This document shows positions 1-8,128 of a stretch of DNA of 50,023 nt, piece after piece; the stretch's first letter is position 1; every line of letters starts with the position of its first letter. Where the stretch lies: positions 1 through 50,023 of the forward strand of contig JAKVAS010000005.1 of the NCBI GenBank assembly GCA_022448165.1. The letters are read 5' to 3'. The stretch comes from Crocinitomicaceae bacterium. Its GTDB lineage: Bacteria; Bacteroidota; Bacteroidia; Flavobacteriales_D; Crocinitomicaceae. The position numbers were made by a program, and so were the translations under genes. The notes under the pieces are model-generated. The model made no database searches, had not been told where the DNA came from, and saw only the letters and a program-made list of their open reading frames with translations.

Positions 1-123
1 CACTGCTAAAGAGTCATAAGCATCTGACGATACTTCAAAATTTTGAGAAAAGCCATAGGATGATGACATCAGGCAAACAATCAAAAGGCAATAATTATAG
101 TAGTTACCTAACTTCAGTTTCAT
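1..123 (-). CDS. N-terminus of a secreted protein, cut by the window edge
   Basis: An ATG at 123 (minus strand) opens a frame that stays open to the window edge (41 codons). It begins MKLKLGNYYNYCLLIVCLMS and continues into SYGFSQNFEVSSD, a typical Bacteroidota signal peptide with probable cleavage after FSQ. The mature part is outside the window, so no function can be given. The signal-peptide shape makes a real gene start likely. Confidence 0.6.
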   Translation of the reverse strand, partial: MKLKLGNYYNYCLLIVCLMSSSYGFSQNFEVSSDAYDSLAV

Positions 124-587
124 AACGAATACTTTTTATAATGACCAATAAATATCGTACATACCTAAATGGCCAATGCTATTGTGGGAAAGAGCAAAAG
201 GTCAATTCTAGGTAGTAACGGTTGATAAAAAATCTTTGGCAAAACTAACAACAGCATTTGAATAAATAACCGCTAAAACTTGTAAAACATAAAAAAGGGG
301 TATTTTCCGCACCTTACATATTTTGACGTCATTTTATTCCTTTTTTCATTCAAGTTCAAGCATCGATTATATATATCATTGTATTGCTTATTTGGTGTAA
401 ACATATCTGTTTCCTTCATTAAATTTGACCATAAACTACTAAATGGTGGATTTGAGTTTCTTAACGGTATGAAAACGGTCCATTTGCGTTCCCATAAAAC
501 AAAGAAAGTCCACCAATTGGTGGACTCTAGTATTAAAAAACAGTTAAACCGTCTCCTACTTATTCAGGAAAAACCAAAACATCTGCT
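124..587. other. Intergenic gap with one palindromic terminator
   Basis: This stretch separates the truncated secreted gene from the small secreted gene at 588-908; both lie on the minus strand. An 85-codon plus-strand frame (379-636) runs through the palindrome and into the end of the neighbouring gene and has no recognisable features, so it is treated as spurious. Apart from the terminator at 507-526 and the presumed promoter of the leftmost gene, nothing is seen. Confidence 0.6.
501..526 (-). terminator. Rho-independent terminator of the 588-908 gene
   Basis: The perfect 20-bp palindrome AGTCCACCAATTGGTGGACT at 507-526 folds into an 8-bp stem with a 4-nt loop. On the minus strand it is followed by a T-rich run (TTTCTTTGTTTT). 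It lies about 60 bp past the stop codon of the minus-strand gene at 588-908. Confidence 0.6.
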
Positions 588-908
588 CTACTGTTTTTCA
601 AATGTAAACCGATACATATATGTCTCACAACCTTGACACGATGCGTTTATCATCATGCCGTTGAGTTTCTTTTCTATAATTTTTTCAAGTTCTTCACTCG
701 TTCCTTCTATTCCTAATAATTCTATTTCACCGTCCACAATTTGAAAGTGAGTAATTACAAAATCTTCCTCAGCTTCATTTAATTCTACATCGCTCAAATC
801 AATAATTACCTTCTCTCTTATTTCCTCCGCAAGTGTTGGATGTCCAGAGGCAAAACTTGCTGCTATCGTCATGAACATCATTCCAATTATTAATACTCCC
901 TTTTTCAT
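588..908 (-). CDS. Small secreted protein of unknown function
   Basis: This 106-residue protein starts with a signal peptide (MKKGVLIIGMMFMTIAASFA, cleavage probably near SFASG). The mature part is acidic and contains one CxxC pair (SCQGCETY) near residues 90-97. The segment VIIDLSDVELNEAEEDFVIT and the later VDGEIELLGIEGTSEELEKI alternate predicted strands and helices, compatible with a small alpha/beta fold. I do not recognise a family. It is a single-gene unit with its own terminator at 501-526. The CxxC could bind metal or form a disulfide in the periplasm; that is inference. Confidence 0.65.
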   Translation of the reverse strand: MKKGVLIIGMMFMTIAASFASGHPTLAEEIREKVIIDLSDVELNEAEEDFVITHFQIVDGEIELLGIEGTSEELEKIIEKKLNGMMINASCQGCETYMYRFTFEKQ

Positions 909-1103
909 ACTGTCTTAATTTTTTTCGTTATTCCTTTTGTATTAGTAGGACTTTCTAAAAACCAATTAGTTACAGACGTATTTTAAAAGATGTATTAACG
1001 GACAAATCTAAGGATGAGCATTTGTATTCATATAGACAAGTGGTAAGAAAAAAGTTATTCGGAATCAATTCAAGATGCTCTTTTCAATAAAAAAAGTAAA
1101 ACA

Positions 1104-2909
1104 CTATAAGATTCCAGCACCATCCTCACTTCCAGAAATTAGTCCTCTCAAATTTCTAAACAATTGTCGTCCATGACTATAATCATTGTACTCTACTGTC
1201 CTCACCGGACGATCATTTACATCCGATTCTAGACATTCAAGAATTCCCTCCGTTGCGCTTAACTTAATTCGGTCTCCCGTTTTAATTTTTCCTATCAATC
1301 CACCATCTGCAGCCTCTGGGCTGACATGAATTGCCGCTGGTATTTTTCCCGAAGCGCCCGACATTCTTCCATCTGTTACCAAGCCAACACGAAACCCTCT
1401 TTTTTGTAAAATTGTTAATGTTGGTGTCAATTTATGCAATTCCGGCATTCCTTTTTGCTTGGGACCTTGGAATGGAATTATAGCGACAAAGTCCTTGTTG
1501 AGTTCATCCTTCTTAAATGCTGTAATTAGGTCGTCTTGATCATCAAAAACAACTGCTTCAGCTTCAACAACATGAAATTCTGGTGCTACAGCGGATGTTT
1601 TAATCACGGCCGTTCCAATATTTCCTTTTACCACTTTTAATCCTCCCGTTTTCAAAAATGGATGATCCACAGAACGGATGATTTTATCATTCATTGATTT
1701 CTTCGGCCCTTCCACATATTCGATTTCACCATTTCTTAATTTTGGCTCCTTGGTATATGAAGTCAGCCCTGGGCCAATTATTGTGTTAACGTCCTCATGA
1801 AGCAATCCCTTTTGTAGTAAGGTATAAATAACGAAAGCCATCCCCCCTGAAGCATGAAAATGATTGATATCTGCGGAACCATTTGGATATACCTTTGTAA
1901 TAGATGGTATCACCTCCGAAAGATCCGAAAAGTCATCCCAAGTAACCCTAATTCCCGCTGCTTTCGCAATTGCATTAATATGAAGCGTGTGATTCGTAGA
2001 CCCCCCAGTTGCTAACAATCCAATGATTGCATTAACAATTGTTTTTTCACTAACAATTTGCCCAACGGATCGTTTGTATTCTTTAGATCGAACATTCTCA
2101 AGTAAAACTTGAACTGCTTTTCGATTAAGCGCCCTTCTCATTTCAGTATCTGGATTAACAAAACTAGAACCTGGTAGTTGTAGTCCCATAATTTCCATTA
2201 ACATTTGATTGCTATTTGCTGTACCATAAAACGTGCAGGTCCCAGGTGAGTGATACGAATCTGATTCCCCTTTGAGCAGTTCTTCTCTACCAATTTTTCC
2301 CTCTGCAAACTCTCTTCTAATTCTTGCTTTTTCCTCATTGGGAATACCGCTTGCCATTGGTCCTCCGGGAACAAAAACAGCAGGCAAATGACCGAAACTT
2401 AAACTGCCTATCAGTAGCCCTGGAACAATCTTGTCACAAATCCCCAAATTCATTACTCCATCAAACATGTCATGCGAAAGTGCAATTGCCGTAGATAACG
2501 CAATCACATCTCTACTCAACAAAGAAAGATCCATTCCTGGTTGACCTTGAGTTACACCATCACACATGGCTGGAGTTCCTCCCGCCACTTGAATTGATGC
2601 ATTCATTTCATTGGCGTATTTACGAAGCTCTTGCGGATAGAGTTCATACGGTTTATGTGCCGAAAGCATATCGTTGTAAGCTGTAACGATGCCTAAATTC
2701 GGTTGTTTTCCTTTCGATATAATCGCTTTATCTATTTTATTACTTCCTGCAAAAGCATGCGCAAGATTTCCACAACTTAAATGGTTTTTCCCAGATGCCG
2801 TATTGAAGTTAACCTCGACCATTTTTAAATATTCCGATCTTGAAGATGCACTTCTCTCAACAATTCTTTCTGTAATTTCAGCGACTTTTGAATTAATCAT
2901 TTTCTGCAT
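1104..2909 (-). CDS. edd: Phosphogluconate dehydratase
   Basis: Edd dehydrates 6-phosphogluconate to 2-keto-3-deoxy-6-phosphogluconate (KDPG), the first committed step of the Entner-Doudoroff pathway. It is a cytoplasmic Fe-S enzyme of the IlvD/Edd family. The 601-residue length matches the usual ~600. Conserved cysteine segments are present: SCGNLAHAF (residues ~45-53), MCDGVTQGQPGMDLS, GICDKIVPG and PGTCTFYGTANSNQ, plus the C-terminal VTDGRMSGASGKIPAAIHVSPEA block. The gene is last in a zwf-pgl-edd operon and overlaps pgl by 17 bp, so translation is probably coupled. An alternative start is Met4 (2900). The partner aldolase eda is about 18 kb away at 20922-21590. Confidence 0.95.
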   Translation of the reverse strand: MQKMINSKVAEITERIVERSASSRSEYLKMVEVNFNTASGKNHLSCGNLAHAFAGSNKIDKAIISKGKQPNLGIVTAYNDMLSAHKPYELYPQELRKYANEMNASIQVAGGTPAMCDGVTQGQPGMDLSLLSRDVIALSTAIALSHDMFDGVMNLGICDKIVPGLLIGSLSFGHLPAVFVPGGPMASGIPNEEKARIRREFAEGKIGREELLKGESDSYHSPGTCTFYGTANSNQMLMEIMGLQLPGSSFVNPDTEMRRALNRKAVQVLLENVRSKEYKRSVGQIVSEKTIVNAIIGLLATGGSTNHTLHINAIAKAAGIRVTWDDFSDLSEVIPSITKVYPNGSADINHFHASGGMAFVIYTLLQKGLLHEDVNTIIGPGLTSYTKEPKLRNGEIEYVEGPKKSMNDKIIRSVDHPFLKTGGLKVVKGNIGTAVIKTSAVAPEFHVVEAEAVVFDDQDDLITAFKKDELNKDFVAIIPFQGPKQKGMPELHKLTPTLTILQKRGFRVGLVTDGRMSGASGKIPAAIHVSPEAADGGLIGKIKTGDRIKLSATEGILECLESDVNDRPVRTVEYNDYSHGRQLFRNLRGLISGSEDGAGIL

Positions 2910-3564
2910 ATATTACTTTAATATCGGTTCGTTCCCTCAGCACATCATGGATTGGAAGATTTTTTTCATCATTTAGTAATACCTCTCGTTTTTCCTTCCC
3001 ATATATCACCAAGTAGATGTTTTTGGCTTTTAACAAGGTTCCAAGTCCACAAGTAATTCTCTTCTTTGGATGCAAAGGAGCTAACGTTGTAAAAACCCCT
3101 TCACTTTTCTCTTTTCTAATCAGTTCGGACGTCACATCTTTCGGAAAAATAGAAGCTATATGTCCATCTTTTCCCATTCCTAAAATCACAACATCTGTAT
3201 TTTCGATAAACGGCTGGTAACGCGACTTTAACTGCTCAAGGTTATTCAATGAATCTTCTGAATCAATGACCATTCCCGAAATTTGATATTTGCCTCTTTC
3301 CTGCCTCCTAAAACAAGAACGAATTAACCGTTCGTTACTATGTTCATCTGAAGGTGGAACAAATCGTTCGTCTACCAATCCAATATGAATCGAGGATAAA
3401 AATGAACAATCTTTATCTAACTGTCTATAAATTGGTCCTGGCGTCCCGCCTCCTGATAACAATATAGTCGCTACACCATTCGCTGAAACAGCCTCTTCCA
3501 AATCTTTCAAAATTTCTTTTGAGATTTGTTTCACCAAAACATTTTTATTCTCAAATACTCTCAT
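2893..3564 (-). CDS. pgl: 6-phosphogluconolactonase
   Basis: It hydrolyses 6-phosphogluconolactone to 6-phosphogluconate, between Zwf and Edd. At 223 residues it fits the DevB/NagB-like (SOL) family. Diagnostic motifs are LSGGGTPGPIYRQL (residues ~37-50), GLVDERFVPPSDEHSNERLI (~82-101) and LGMGKDGHIASIFP (~128-141), which supply the phosphate- and substrate-binding loops. It lies 8 bp downstream of zwf and overlaps edd, so all three steps are in one transcript. Confidence 0.93.
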   Translation of the reverse strand: MRVFENKNVLVKQISKEILKDLEEAVSANGVATILLSGGGTPGPIYRQLDKDCSFLSSIHIGLVDERFVPPSDEHSNERLIRSCFRRQERGKYQISGMVIDSEDSLNNLEQLKSRYQPFIENTDVVILGMGKDGHIASIFPKDVTSELIRKEKSEGVFTTLAPLHPKKRITCGLGTLLKAKNIYLVIYGKEKREVLLNDEKNLPIHDVLRERTDIKVIYAEND

Positions 3565-3572
3565 TAAACCTC

Positions 3573-5033
3573 CTACTTTCCTTCCCAGGATGTTCCTTCA
3601 TCCATCACATCATTTCCAGGCCCCCATTCTCCAGACTCATACAAAACGATCGGTGTATCCTTCCAATTATCAGTAATTGATTCTATCCATTTCCAAGCAG
3701 CTTCCAGTTCATCATGCCTCATGAATAGTGTGTGGTTTCCCCTTAAAATATCAATAATCAATCGTTCGTAAGCATCAGGCATTCTCTTTTGAAATGAATC
3801 CAAAAAATCTAATTTCAAAGAAATGGGCTGAAATCTATACCCACCAGGTCCCGGGATTTTGCTTAGTTGCACCAATTCAATTCTTTCATTAGGTTGCAAT
3901 CGAATTATCAATTGATTTCTCAACGAATGTTTTGAAGGTGGAAAAATATTATGTGGTGGTGTTTTAAAATTAATAACGATATCTGAATAACGTTTTTTCA
4001 TTCGTTTCCCTGTTCTCAAGTAAAACGGCACATTCTTCCAACGCCAATTATCGATATGCGCTTTCAAAGCCACAAAGGTTTCTGTTCCGGAATCATATTT
4101 TTGAATGTCCTCCAAATACGATTTCACATTCTCTCCCATTACATTCCCTCGAGTATATTGCCCTCTTACAATATTCTCTTTCACGGAAGACTTGTCAAAC
4201 AATCGTAAGGATTGAAGCACTTTTACTTTTTCGTTTCTTACCGCTCTTGCATTCAGGTTGGCCGGTGGCTCCATGGCAATCAAGCATAAAAGTTGAAGCA
4301 AGTGGTTTTGCACCATATCTAATAATGCCCCCGTTTTGTCATAATATCCTACTCGTTTCTCAACTCCCAAGCTTTCGGCTACAGTGATTTGAATATTTTC
4401 AATGTTTTCTGCATTCCAAGCACGCTCAAATAAGTGATTAGCAAAACGTAAAACCATTAAGTTTTGAACTGTTTCCTTTCCTAAATAATGATCTATCCTA
4501 AAAATCTGCTCTTCACGAAAAGCCGCAGAAATAATACTATCAATCTCTCTACTTGAAGCCAAATCATGCCCCAGTGGTTTTTCTAAAACGACCTTGCTTC
4601 TTTCATCTATTAACCCTGATTTTTTTAGTGCATCACTGATTTCAGCATAAGCAGGAGAGGGAACTGAGAAATAATATACGCGCTGACGTTCCGCATTTTC
4701 TAATAATACGGACTTGAGTGCCTCATAACTTTCAATATTGTTTTGCGGAATTCTTAATAATGACACTTGATTCAAAAAATCATCAATGCAATCCTCTTCC
4801 TCCGTATCGTCAAAAGTTGCTTTAATGAATGTTGTAAGCAGTTTATTAAATGCCTTTTCATCCTCTTTACTCCGTGAGACACATATAATTTGATGTGGTG
4901 CAGATAATTGTTCATCTGCAAATCGATGGTAAAATGCCGGAATAATCTTTCTTTTAGCTAAGTCACCATCACCGCCAAATATAACGGCATTAAATGGCTT
5001 AATCGTTGTGTCTATTTGTGAGTATGCATTCAT
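3573..5033 (-). CDS. zwf: Glucose-6-phosphate 1-dehydrogenase
   Basis: It oxidises glucose-6-phosphate to 6-phosphogluconolactone with NAD(P)+. The protein has 486 residues, the usual length. The N-terminal Rossmann segment reads VIFGGDGDLAKRKIIPAFY (GxxGDL type). The catalytic-site signature RIDHYLGKETVQNL is intact near residues 180-193, and the C-terminal domain carries NVPFYLRTGKRM. It is the first gene of zwf-pgl-edd. No dedicated gnd gene is visible nearby, so the operon is built to feed the Entner-Doudoroff route rather than the pentose phosphate branch (inference). Confidence 0.95.
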   Translation of the reverse strand: MNAYSQIDTTIKPFNAVIFGGDGDLAKRKIIPAFYHRFADEQLSAPHQIICVSRSKEDEKAFNKLLTTFIKATFDDTEEEDCIDDFLNQVSLLRIPQNNIESYEALKSVLLENAERQRVYYFSVPSPAYAEISDALKKSGLIDERSKVVLEKPLGHDLASSREIDSIISAAFREEQIFRIDHYLGKETVQNLMVLRFANHLFERAWNAENIENIQITVAESLGVEKRVGYYDKTGALLDMVQNHLLQLLCLIAMEPPANLNARAVRNEKVKVLQSLRLFDKSSVKENIVRGQYTRGNVMGENVKSYLEDIQKYDSGTETFVALKAHIDNWRWKNVPFYLRTGKRMKKRYSDIVINFKTPPHNIFPPSKHSLRNQLIIRLQPNERIELVQLSKIPGPGGYRFQPISLKLDFLDSFQKRMPDAYERLIIDILRGNHTLFMRHDELEAAWKWIESITDNWKDTPIVLYESGEWGPGNDVMDEGTSWEGK

Positions 5034-5177
5034 TCAAAATTCTCTTTTAATCAGATTGAATCTCTTTTAGCTCAATCATTCAGCTGTACGACAGCACTCT
5101 ACAAATTACACTTTTTCTTGGATTGGAATCAATTTTAAATTAAATGTCACGGAGGAACTACAAAAAGATCCACTTTA

Positions 5178-5223
5178 TCAAAATTAAGACGCCGTATTCA
5201 AAACACTGTTTGGTAAACGTCTT
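5178..5223 (-). terminator. Possible terminator after the I78-like lipoprotein gene
   Basis: AAGACG (5186-5191) and CGTCTT (5218-5223) can pair around an inner short hairpin made of CAAAC and GTTTTG. On the minus strand a weak T-rich stretch (AATTTTG) follows. It lies 20 bp beyond the stop of the gene at 5244-5798. The loop is large, so support is modest. Confidence 0.3.
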
Positions 5224-5243
5224 ACTTTTCAATTAATTAAGCT

Positions 5244-5798
5244 TTATTCAACAGAATATGCCGTTACAATTCCTTTATTTATAGTTACGCTAACCCTTCC
5301 TGAAATATAATCATCGGTTACAATCATGTGTTCACCATCTATTTGAATAATTCTAAAGGGGATTTTATTTTTCCTAGCGTAGGCAATCGCTTCTTTTTCT
5401 GTAAGGCCAATCCATTTATCTTTTTTATCTTTTTCTTTTCCTTCTATGAAATAATCAACTATCCTTCCATCTTCAATTGTTGCATTGATTCTACCCACTC
5501 GATAATCTTTTGTTATAGGATAAAACTCACCATCTTCTTTCACCACTCGAAAAAGAATATCGTACTCCTTAGCAAAAGACTGCGCTTCTAAATTCGTCAT
5601 CCCTAATAATATATCCATGTCACTTGTATCCAAAGGTGTTTTAGCATCAGCCACCTTTGATACCTCCGCATTTTTATTGGTCTCTTCAATCTTTTTTCCT
5701 TTCTGTGCATTTCCTAAAGAAGCGCAAGAAGCAATTCCAAAAAAACCAATTAATATTCCAACCGCAATTCTGTTCGATAATTTACTATTCGCTTTCAT
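5244..5798 (-). CDS. Lipoprotein with two I78-inhibitor-like repeats
   Basis: The protein has 184 residues. A lipobox IASC places the lipidated cysteine at residue 25. After a Lys/Glu-rich linker come two similar ~58-residue units. Unit 1 (about 63-120) contains LLGMTNLEAQSFAKEYDI and DYRVGRINATIEDGRIVDY. Unit 2 (about 129-184) contains WIGLTEKEAIAYARKNKI and DYISGRVSVTINKGIVTAY. The pattern of a G[LM]T-xx-EA helix, a DGE turn and a DYxxGRxxxTIxxG hairpin resembles the peptidase inhibitor I78 / potato-inhibitor-I-like fold. The role would be binding or inhibiting a protease at the cell envelope, but inhibitory activity is inferred only from the fold. A short start-less reading frame ends 11 bp upstream. 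Confidence 0.75.
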   Translation of the reverse strand: MKANSKLSNRIAVGILIGFFGIASCASLGNAQKGKKIEETNKNAEVSKVADAKTPLDTSDMDILLGMTNLEAQSFAKEYDILFRVVKEDGEFYPITKDYRVGRINATIEDGRIVDYFIEGKEKDKKDKWIGLTEKEAIAYARKNKIPFRIIQIDGEHMIVTDDYISGRVSVTINKGIVTAYSVE

Positions 5799-5809
5799 AA
5801 CTCTTCTAT

Positions 5810-6019
5810 TTATTTGATATAATCAACACCAACTTTGTGCCAAAAACTTAATTCACATTGGTCTCCTCCAAATTTAATCTCTTCTGAATCGTTTTTCACT
5901 TTCCCGCTGTGTTTTATTAATTGTTTTTTCCAAATGAGAAATTCTTCCCAATCTGGGGATACACTATCCCAATTGCAAATTAAACAATTGACCCTACAAA
6001 CCTTTAATAAAGGGAAATT
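5810..6019 (-). pseudogene. Start-less 69-codon frame, probable gene remnant
   Basis: On the minus strand a frame is open from just after a TGA at 6020-6022 to a TAA at 5810-5812. It contains no ATG, GTG or TTG. The translation is strongly protein-like, with five tryptophans, for example CNWDSVSPDWEEFLIWKKQL and GGDQCELSFWHKVGVDYIK, and a CxxC (NCLICN). It ends 11 bp before the ATG of the lipoprotein gene. The adjacent frame just upstream reads NNTPRICKHLKFPFIKG, suggesting that a one-base shift split a small cysteine-containing protein. I do not recognise the family. The region 5799-6119 otherwise holds only the divergent promoter area for the gene at 6120. Confidence 0.4.
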
Positions 6020-6119
6020 TCAAGTGTTTGCAAATTCTTGGCGTGTTATTTAAGCAGCATATAAAGAATCATACAGGCTTTTCAAAAAACATCAATTGTC
6101 TGTTATCAATTAATAAGCT

Positions 6120-6410
6120 ATGAAAACAATAATCATATTCTTAATCTATCTTTCCCCATCCTTAGCGTTTGCTCAAATTGGTCAAGGAAAGGAGCCAAGT
6201 CATATTGACATTGCAACAGACTCCGCAACGGTACAAGTAACAAGGCAACTCGATTCTTCTGACTTCGATAGGATCTCTAATCGATTACTTTGTTCATATC
6301 CACATCTAATTTCCGTTGGTCTTAACAGCCAAACAAATTGCGTAAAGTTCATTTATTCTACCAGCATTACAGATGAACACCTAAACCAACTCATTCATTA
6401 CTTTAAATAA
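6120..6410 (+). CDS. Small secreted protein of unknown function
   Basis: The protein has 96 residues with a clear signal peptide (MKTIIIFLIYLSPSLAFAQ, cleavage after AFA). The mature ~77 residues contain ATVQVTRQLDSSDFDRIS, a central single Cys pair in LLCSYPHLISVGLNSQTNC, and a final helix TDEHLNQLIHYFK. This beta-alpha-beta pattern suggests a small ferredoxin-like fold, but no metal motif such as MxCxxC is present. The stop codon is only 6 bp before the next ATG, so it is probably co-transcribed with the T9SS protein at 6417. Confidence 0.65.
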   Translation: MKTIIIFLIYLSPSLAFAQIGQGKEPSHIDIATDSATVQVTRQLDSSDFDRISNRLLCSYPHLISVGLNSQTNCVKFIYSTSITDEHLNQLIHYFK

Positions 6411-6416
6411 ATCGCT

Positions 6417-7688
6417 ATGAAAACTCTTATCAATTTCACTCTTCTCTCCTTTCTCCTCTTATTATATACAGATGGTAAATCACAATGTAATACAGCAACA
6501 TCAATTTGTAATCAAGGAGTTGTAGGTCCTTTTACCTTTAGCACCCCTGGTCCTTCTGTGAGTACCTGTTTAGACTTTTATGGACCTGGTTACGCTTATG
6601 TTGTTTTGTATATTACACAAAGTGGCCCATTAGAAATGTTGATTAATGGAAGTGCAAGTTCAGGGTTTCTTGATGTTGCCATATTTTTAATTCCCCCCGG
6701 TCAAGATCCTTGTGTTGCAATTCAAAACTCTGCTAATCAAATCTCATGTAATTATGCATCTTCAGCAAGCGGGTGTAATCAAATAGGAACCTATTTTTCA
6801 TGTCCTTCTTCCGTTTCTTCACCAATGGTTTCTGCAGGAGATAAGCTCATGATCGTTGTTGAAAACTGGTCAGGTAGTTCATCTAACTTCACCCTTCAGC
6901 TCGCCCCTTCTCCCGCTGCTCAATCGGGTCCTGGAAACGCAACGGTAAACCCTCCTTCATCAACTGTATACACATCTACACCATCATTTCAAATGACTGC
7001 GGTTGACAATGGTGGAGTTTGGTCCGGGGTCGGCATTACGCCAGGAGGAATTTTTGACCCCTCCATCAGTGGTGCAGGAACATTTACACTTACGTATTCT
7101 CTCGGAACACCACCATGTGATGCTGTCAGCACGTATCAGATCACTGTAAACTTAAATTTAGCTGTTGAGATAAACACAATTGATTTATTCTGCGAAGGTG
7201 ATAAAGTCAAACTTCTTTGGGAAACGGAATCCCAAAGCAATTGCGATTATTTTACTTTTGAACGAAGCAGAGACGGATTCGACTTTCAAATCGTTGACGT
7301 TATTGATGGGGCCGGGACAACAAACGAACTATTGCAGTATATTTCCTCTGTCGATTATGATTTTGAATATAAATATTATAGACTTGTTGAGGTTGACTAT
7401 AATGGTGAAAAAACCATCTATGGACCTTTTAACGGAGATTGTTCCATCGATGATTTTCTAATATACCCTAACCCAACAAGTGCCATAATCAATATTCAGT
7501 TGGTCGGATTTCATCTCAATAAAACAAATATGAAAGTTATTGATGCCTTTGGAAAAATTATTATTCGTCAAAAAGCCATGATCAATTCAGAACAACATCT
7601 ATCCCTTAAAGGGCTAAGTGCCGGTATTTATACGTTAGTTATTGAAGATGAATATCATCGAGAAATCAGTAAGATTGTAAAACTATAA
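6417..7688 (+). CDS. Secreted T9SS cargo protein
   Basis: The protein has 423 residues with signal peptide MKTLINFTLLSFLLLLYTDG. It ends with a type-A T9SS sorting domain (residues ~345-423): IYPNPTSAIINIQL, then a central GKIIIRQKAMINSEQHLSL, then LSAGIYTLVIE and a basic last strand ISKIVKL. It is therefore expected to cross the outer membrane through PorU/SprA-type machinery and be anchored on or released from the surface. The N-terminal half is Ser/Pro/Gly-rich with six or more cysteines and looks like a beta-sandwich (residues ~30-160), followed by an Ig-like repeat (~165-245). No enzymatic motif is seen. Confidence 0.85.
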   Translation: MKTLINFTLLSFLLLLYTDGKSQCNTATSICNQGVVGPFTFSTPGPSVSTCLDFYGPGYAYVVLYITQSGPLEMLINGSASSGFLDVAIFLIPPGQDPCVAIQNSANQISCNYASSASGCNQIGTYFSCPSSVSSPMVSAGDKLMIVVENWSGSSSNFTLQLAPSPAAQSGPGNATVNPPSSTVYTSTPSFQMTAVDNGGVWSGVGITPGGIFDPSISGAGTFTLTYSLGTPPCDAVSTYQITVNLNLAVEINTIDLFCEGDKVKLLWETESQSNCDYFTFERSRDGFDFQIVDVIDGAGTTNELLQYISSVDYDFEYKYYRLVEVDYNGEKTIYGPFNGDCSIDDFLIYPNPTSAIINIQLVGFHLNKTNMKVIDAFGKIIIRQKAMINSEQHLSLKGLSAGIYTLVIEDEYHREISKIVKL

Positions 7689-7731
7689 ACCTTTATCTTT
7701 AAGGGATTATACTTTTTCATATCATAAAATT

Positions 7732-8109
7732 ATGACATTCCGATACGCGAGACACACCAACCAACTAAAAGCGATCAAACAATTCTATGTCGATGTAATA
7801 GGGCTTGAAATTCTCGGTGGTTTTGAAAATCACGATGGATATGATGGTGTCTTTCTTGGTGTTAAGGGTGAAAATTGGCACTTAGAATTTACAATATCTG
7901 AAGATCGTTGTAAACATAGTTTTGACGAAGATGATTTAGTTGCTTTTTATCCTGAGACTGAAGAAGCATATACCGCTTTATCAAAACGAATTGAAAAACA
8001 CAACATTCAGAAAATCAAAGCAAAAAACCCATATTGGAATCAAAATGGAATTGTAATCACGGATCCTGACGGATTTATTGTTGTTGTATGTAATTTAAAG
8101 TTCACTTGA
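7732..8109 (+). CDS. VOC (glyoxalase/bleomycin resistance) family protein
   Basis: The protein has 125 residues. The vicinal-oxygen-chelate fold is recognisable: RYARHTNQLKAIKQFYVDVI at the start, GLEILGGFENHDGYDGVFLG, LEFTISEDRC, and the typical C-terminal NPYWNQNGIVITDPDGFIVV. Possible metal ligands are His8, Glu54 of HLEF and a later acidic residue. Members act on diverse small molecules, so the substrate cannot be assigned. It lies 20 bp before the acetyltransferase gene, with a promoter-like element between them. Confidence 0.82.
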   Translation: MTFRYARHTNQLKAIKQFYVDVIGLEILGGFENHDGYDGVFLGVKGENWHLEFTISEDRCKHSFDEDDLVAFYPETEEAYTALSKRIEKHNIQKIKAKNPYWNQNGIVITDPDGFIVVVCNLKFT

Positions 8110-8124
8110 TTTACATTAACTTTG
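8094..8124 (+). promoter_or_regulatory. Bacteroidota-type promoter, possibly for a leaderless mRNA
   Basis: TAACTTTG at 8117-8124 matches the Bacteroidota -7 consensus TAnnTTTG exactly. TTTA at 8094-8097 matches the -33 TTTG at three of four positions, with a 19-nt spacer. The ATG of the acetyltransferase gene is at 8129, so transcription would start at or within a few bases of the start codon. The -33 element lies inside the end of the VOC gene. Confidence 0.4.
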
Positions 8125-8128
8125 TTCA

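Noticed and set aside
379-636. 85-codon plus-strand frame
   Set aside because: It runs through a terminator palindrome and over the end of the minus-strand gene at 588-908, and has no signal or domain features.
943-1082. Plus-strand start-less frame after edd (ends near 1088)
   Set aside because: About 42 codons without a start codon or recognisable motif; easily explained by chance in AT-rich DNA.
5835-6053. 72-codon plus-strand frame
   Set aside because: It is antisense to the more protein-like start-less minus frame at 5810-6019 and its composition is unnatural.
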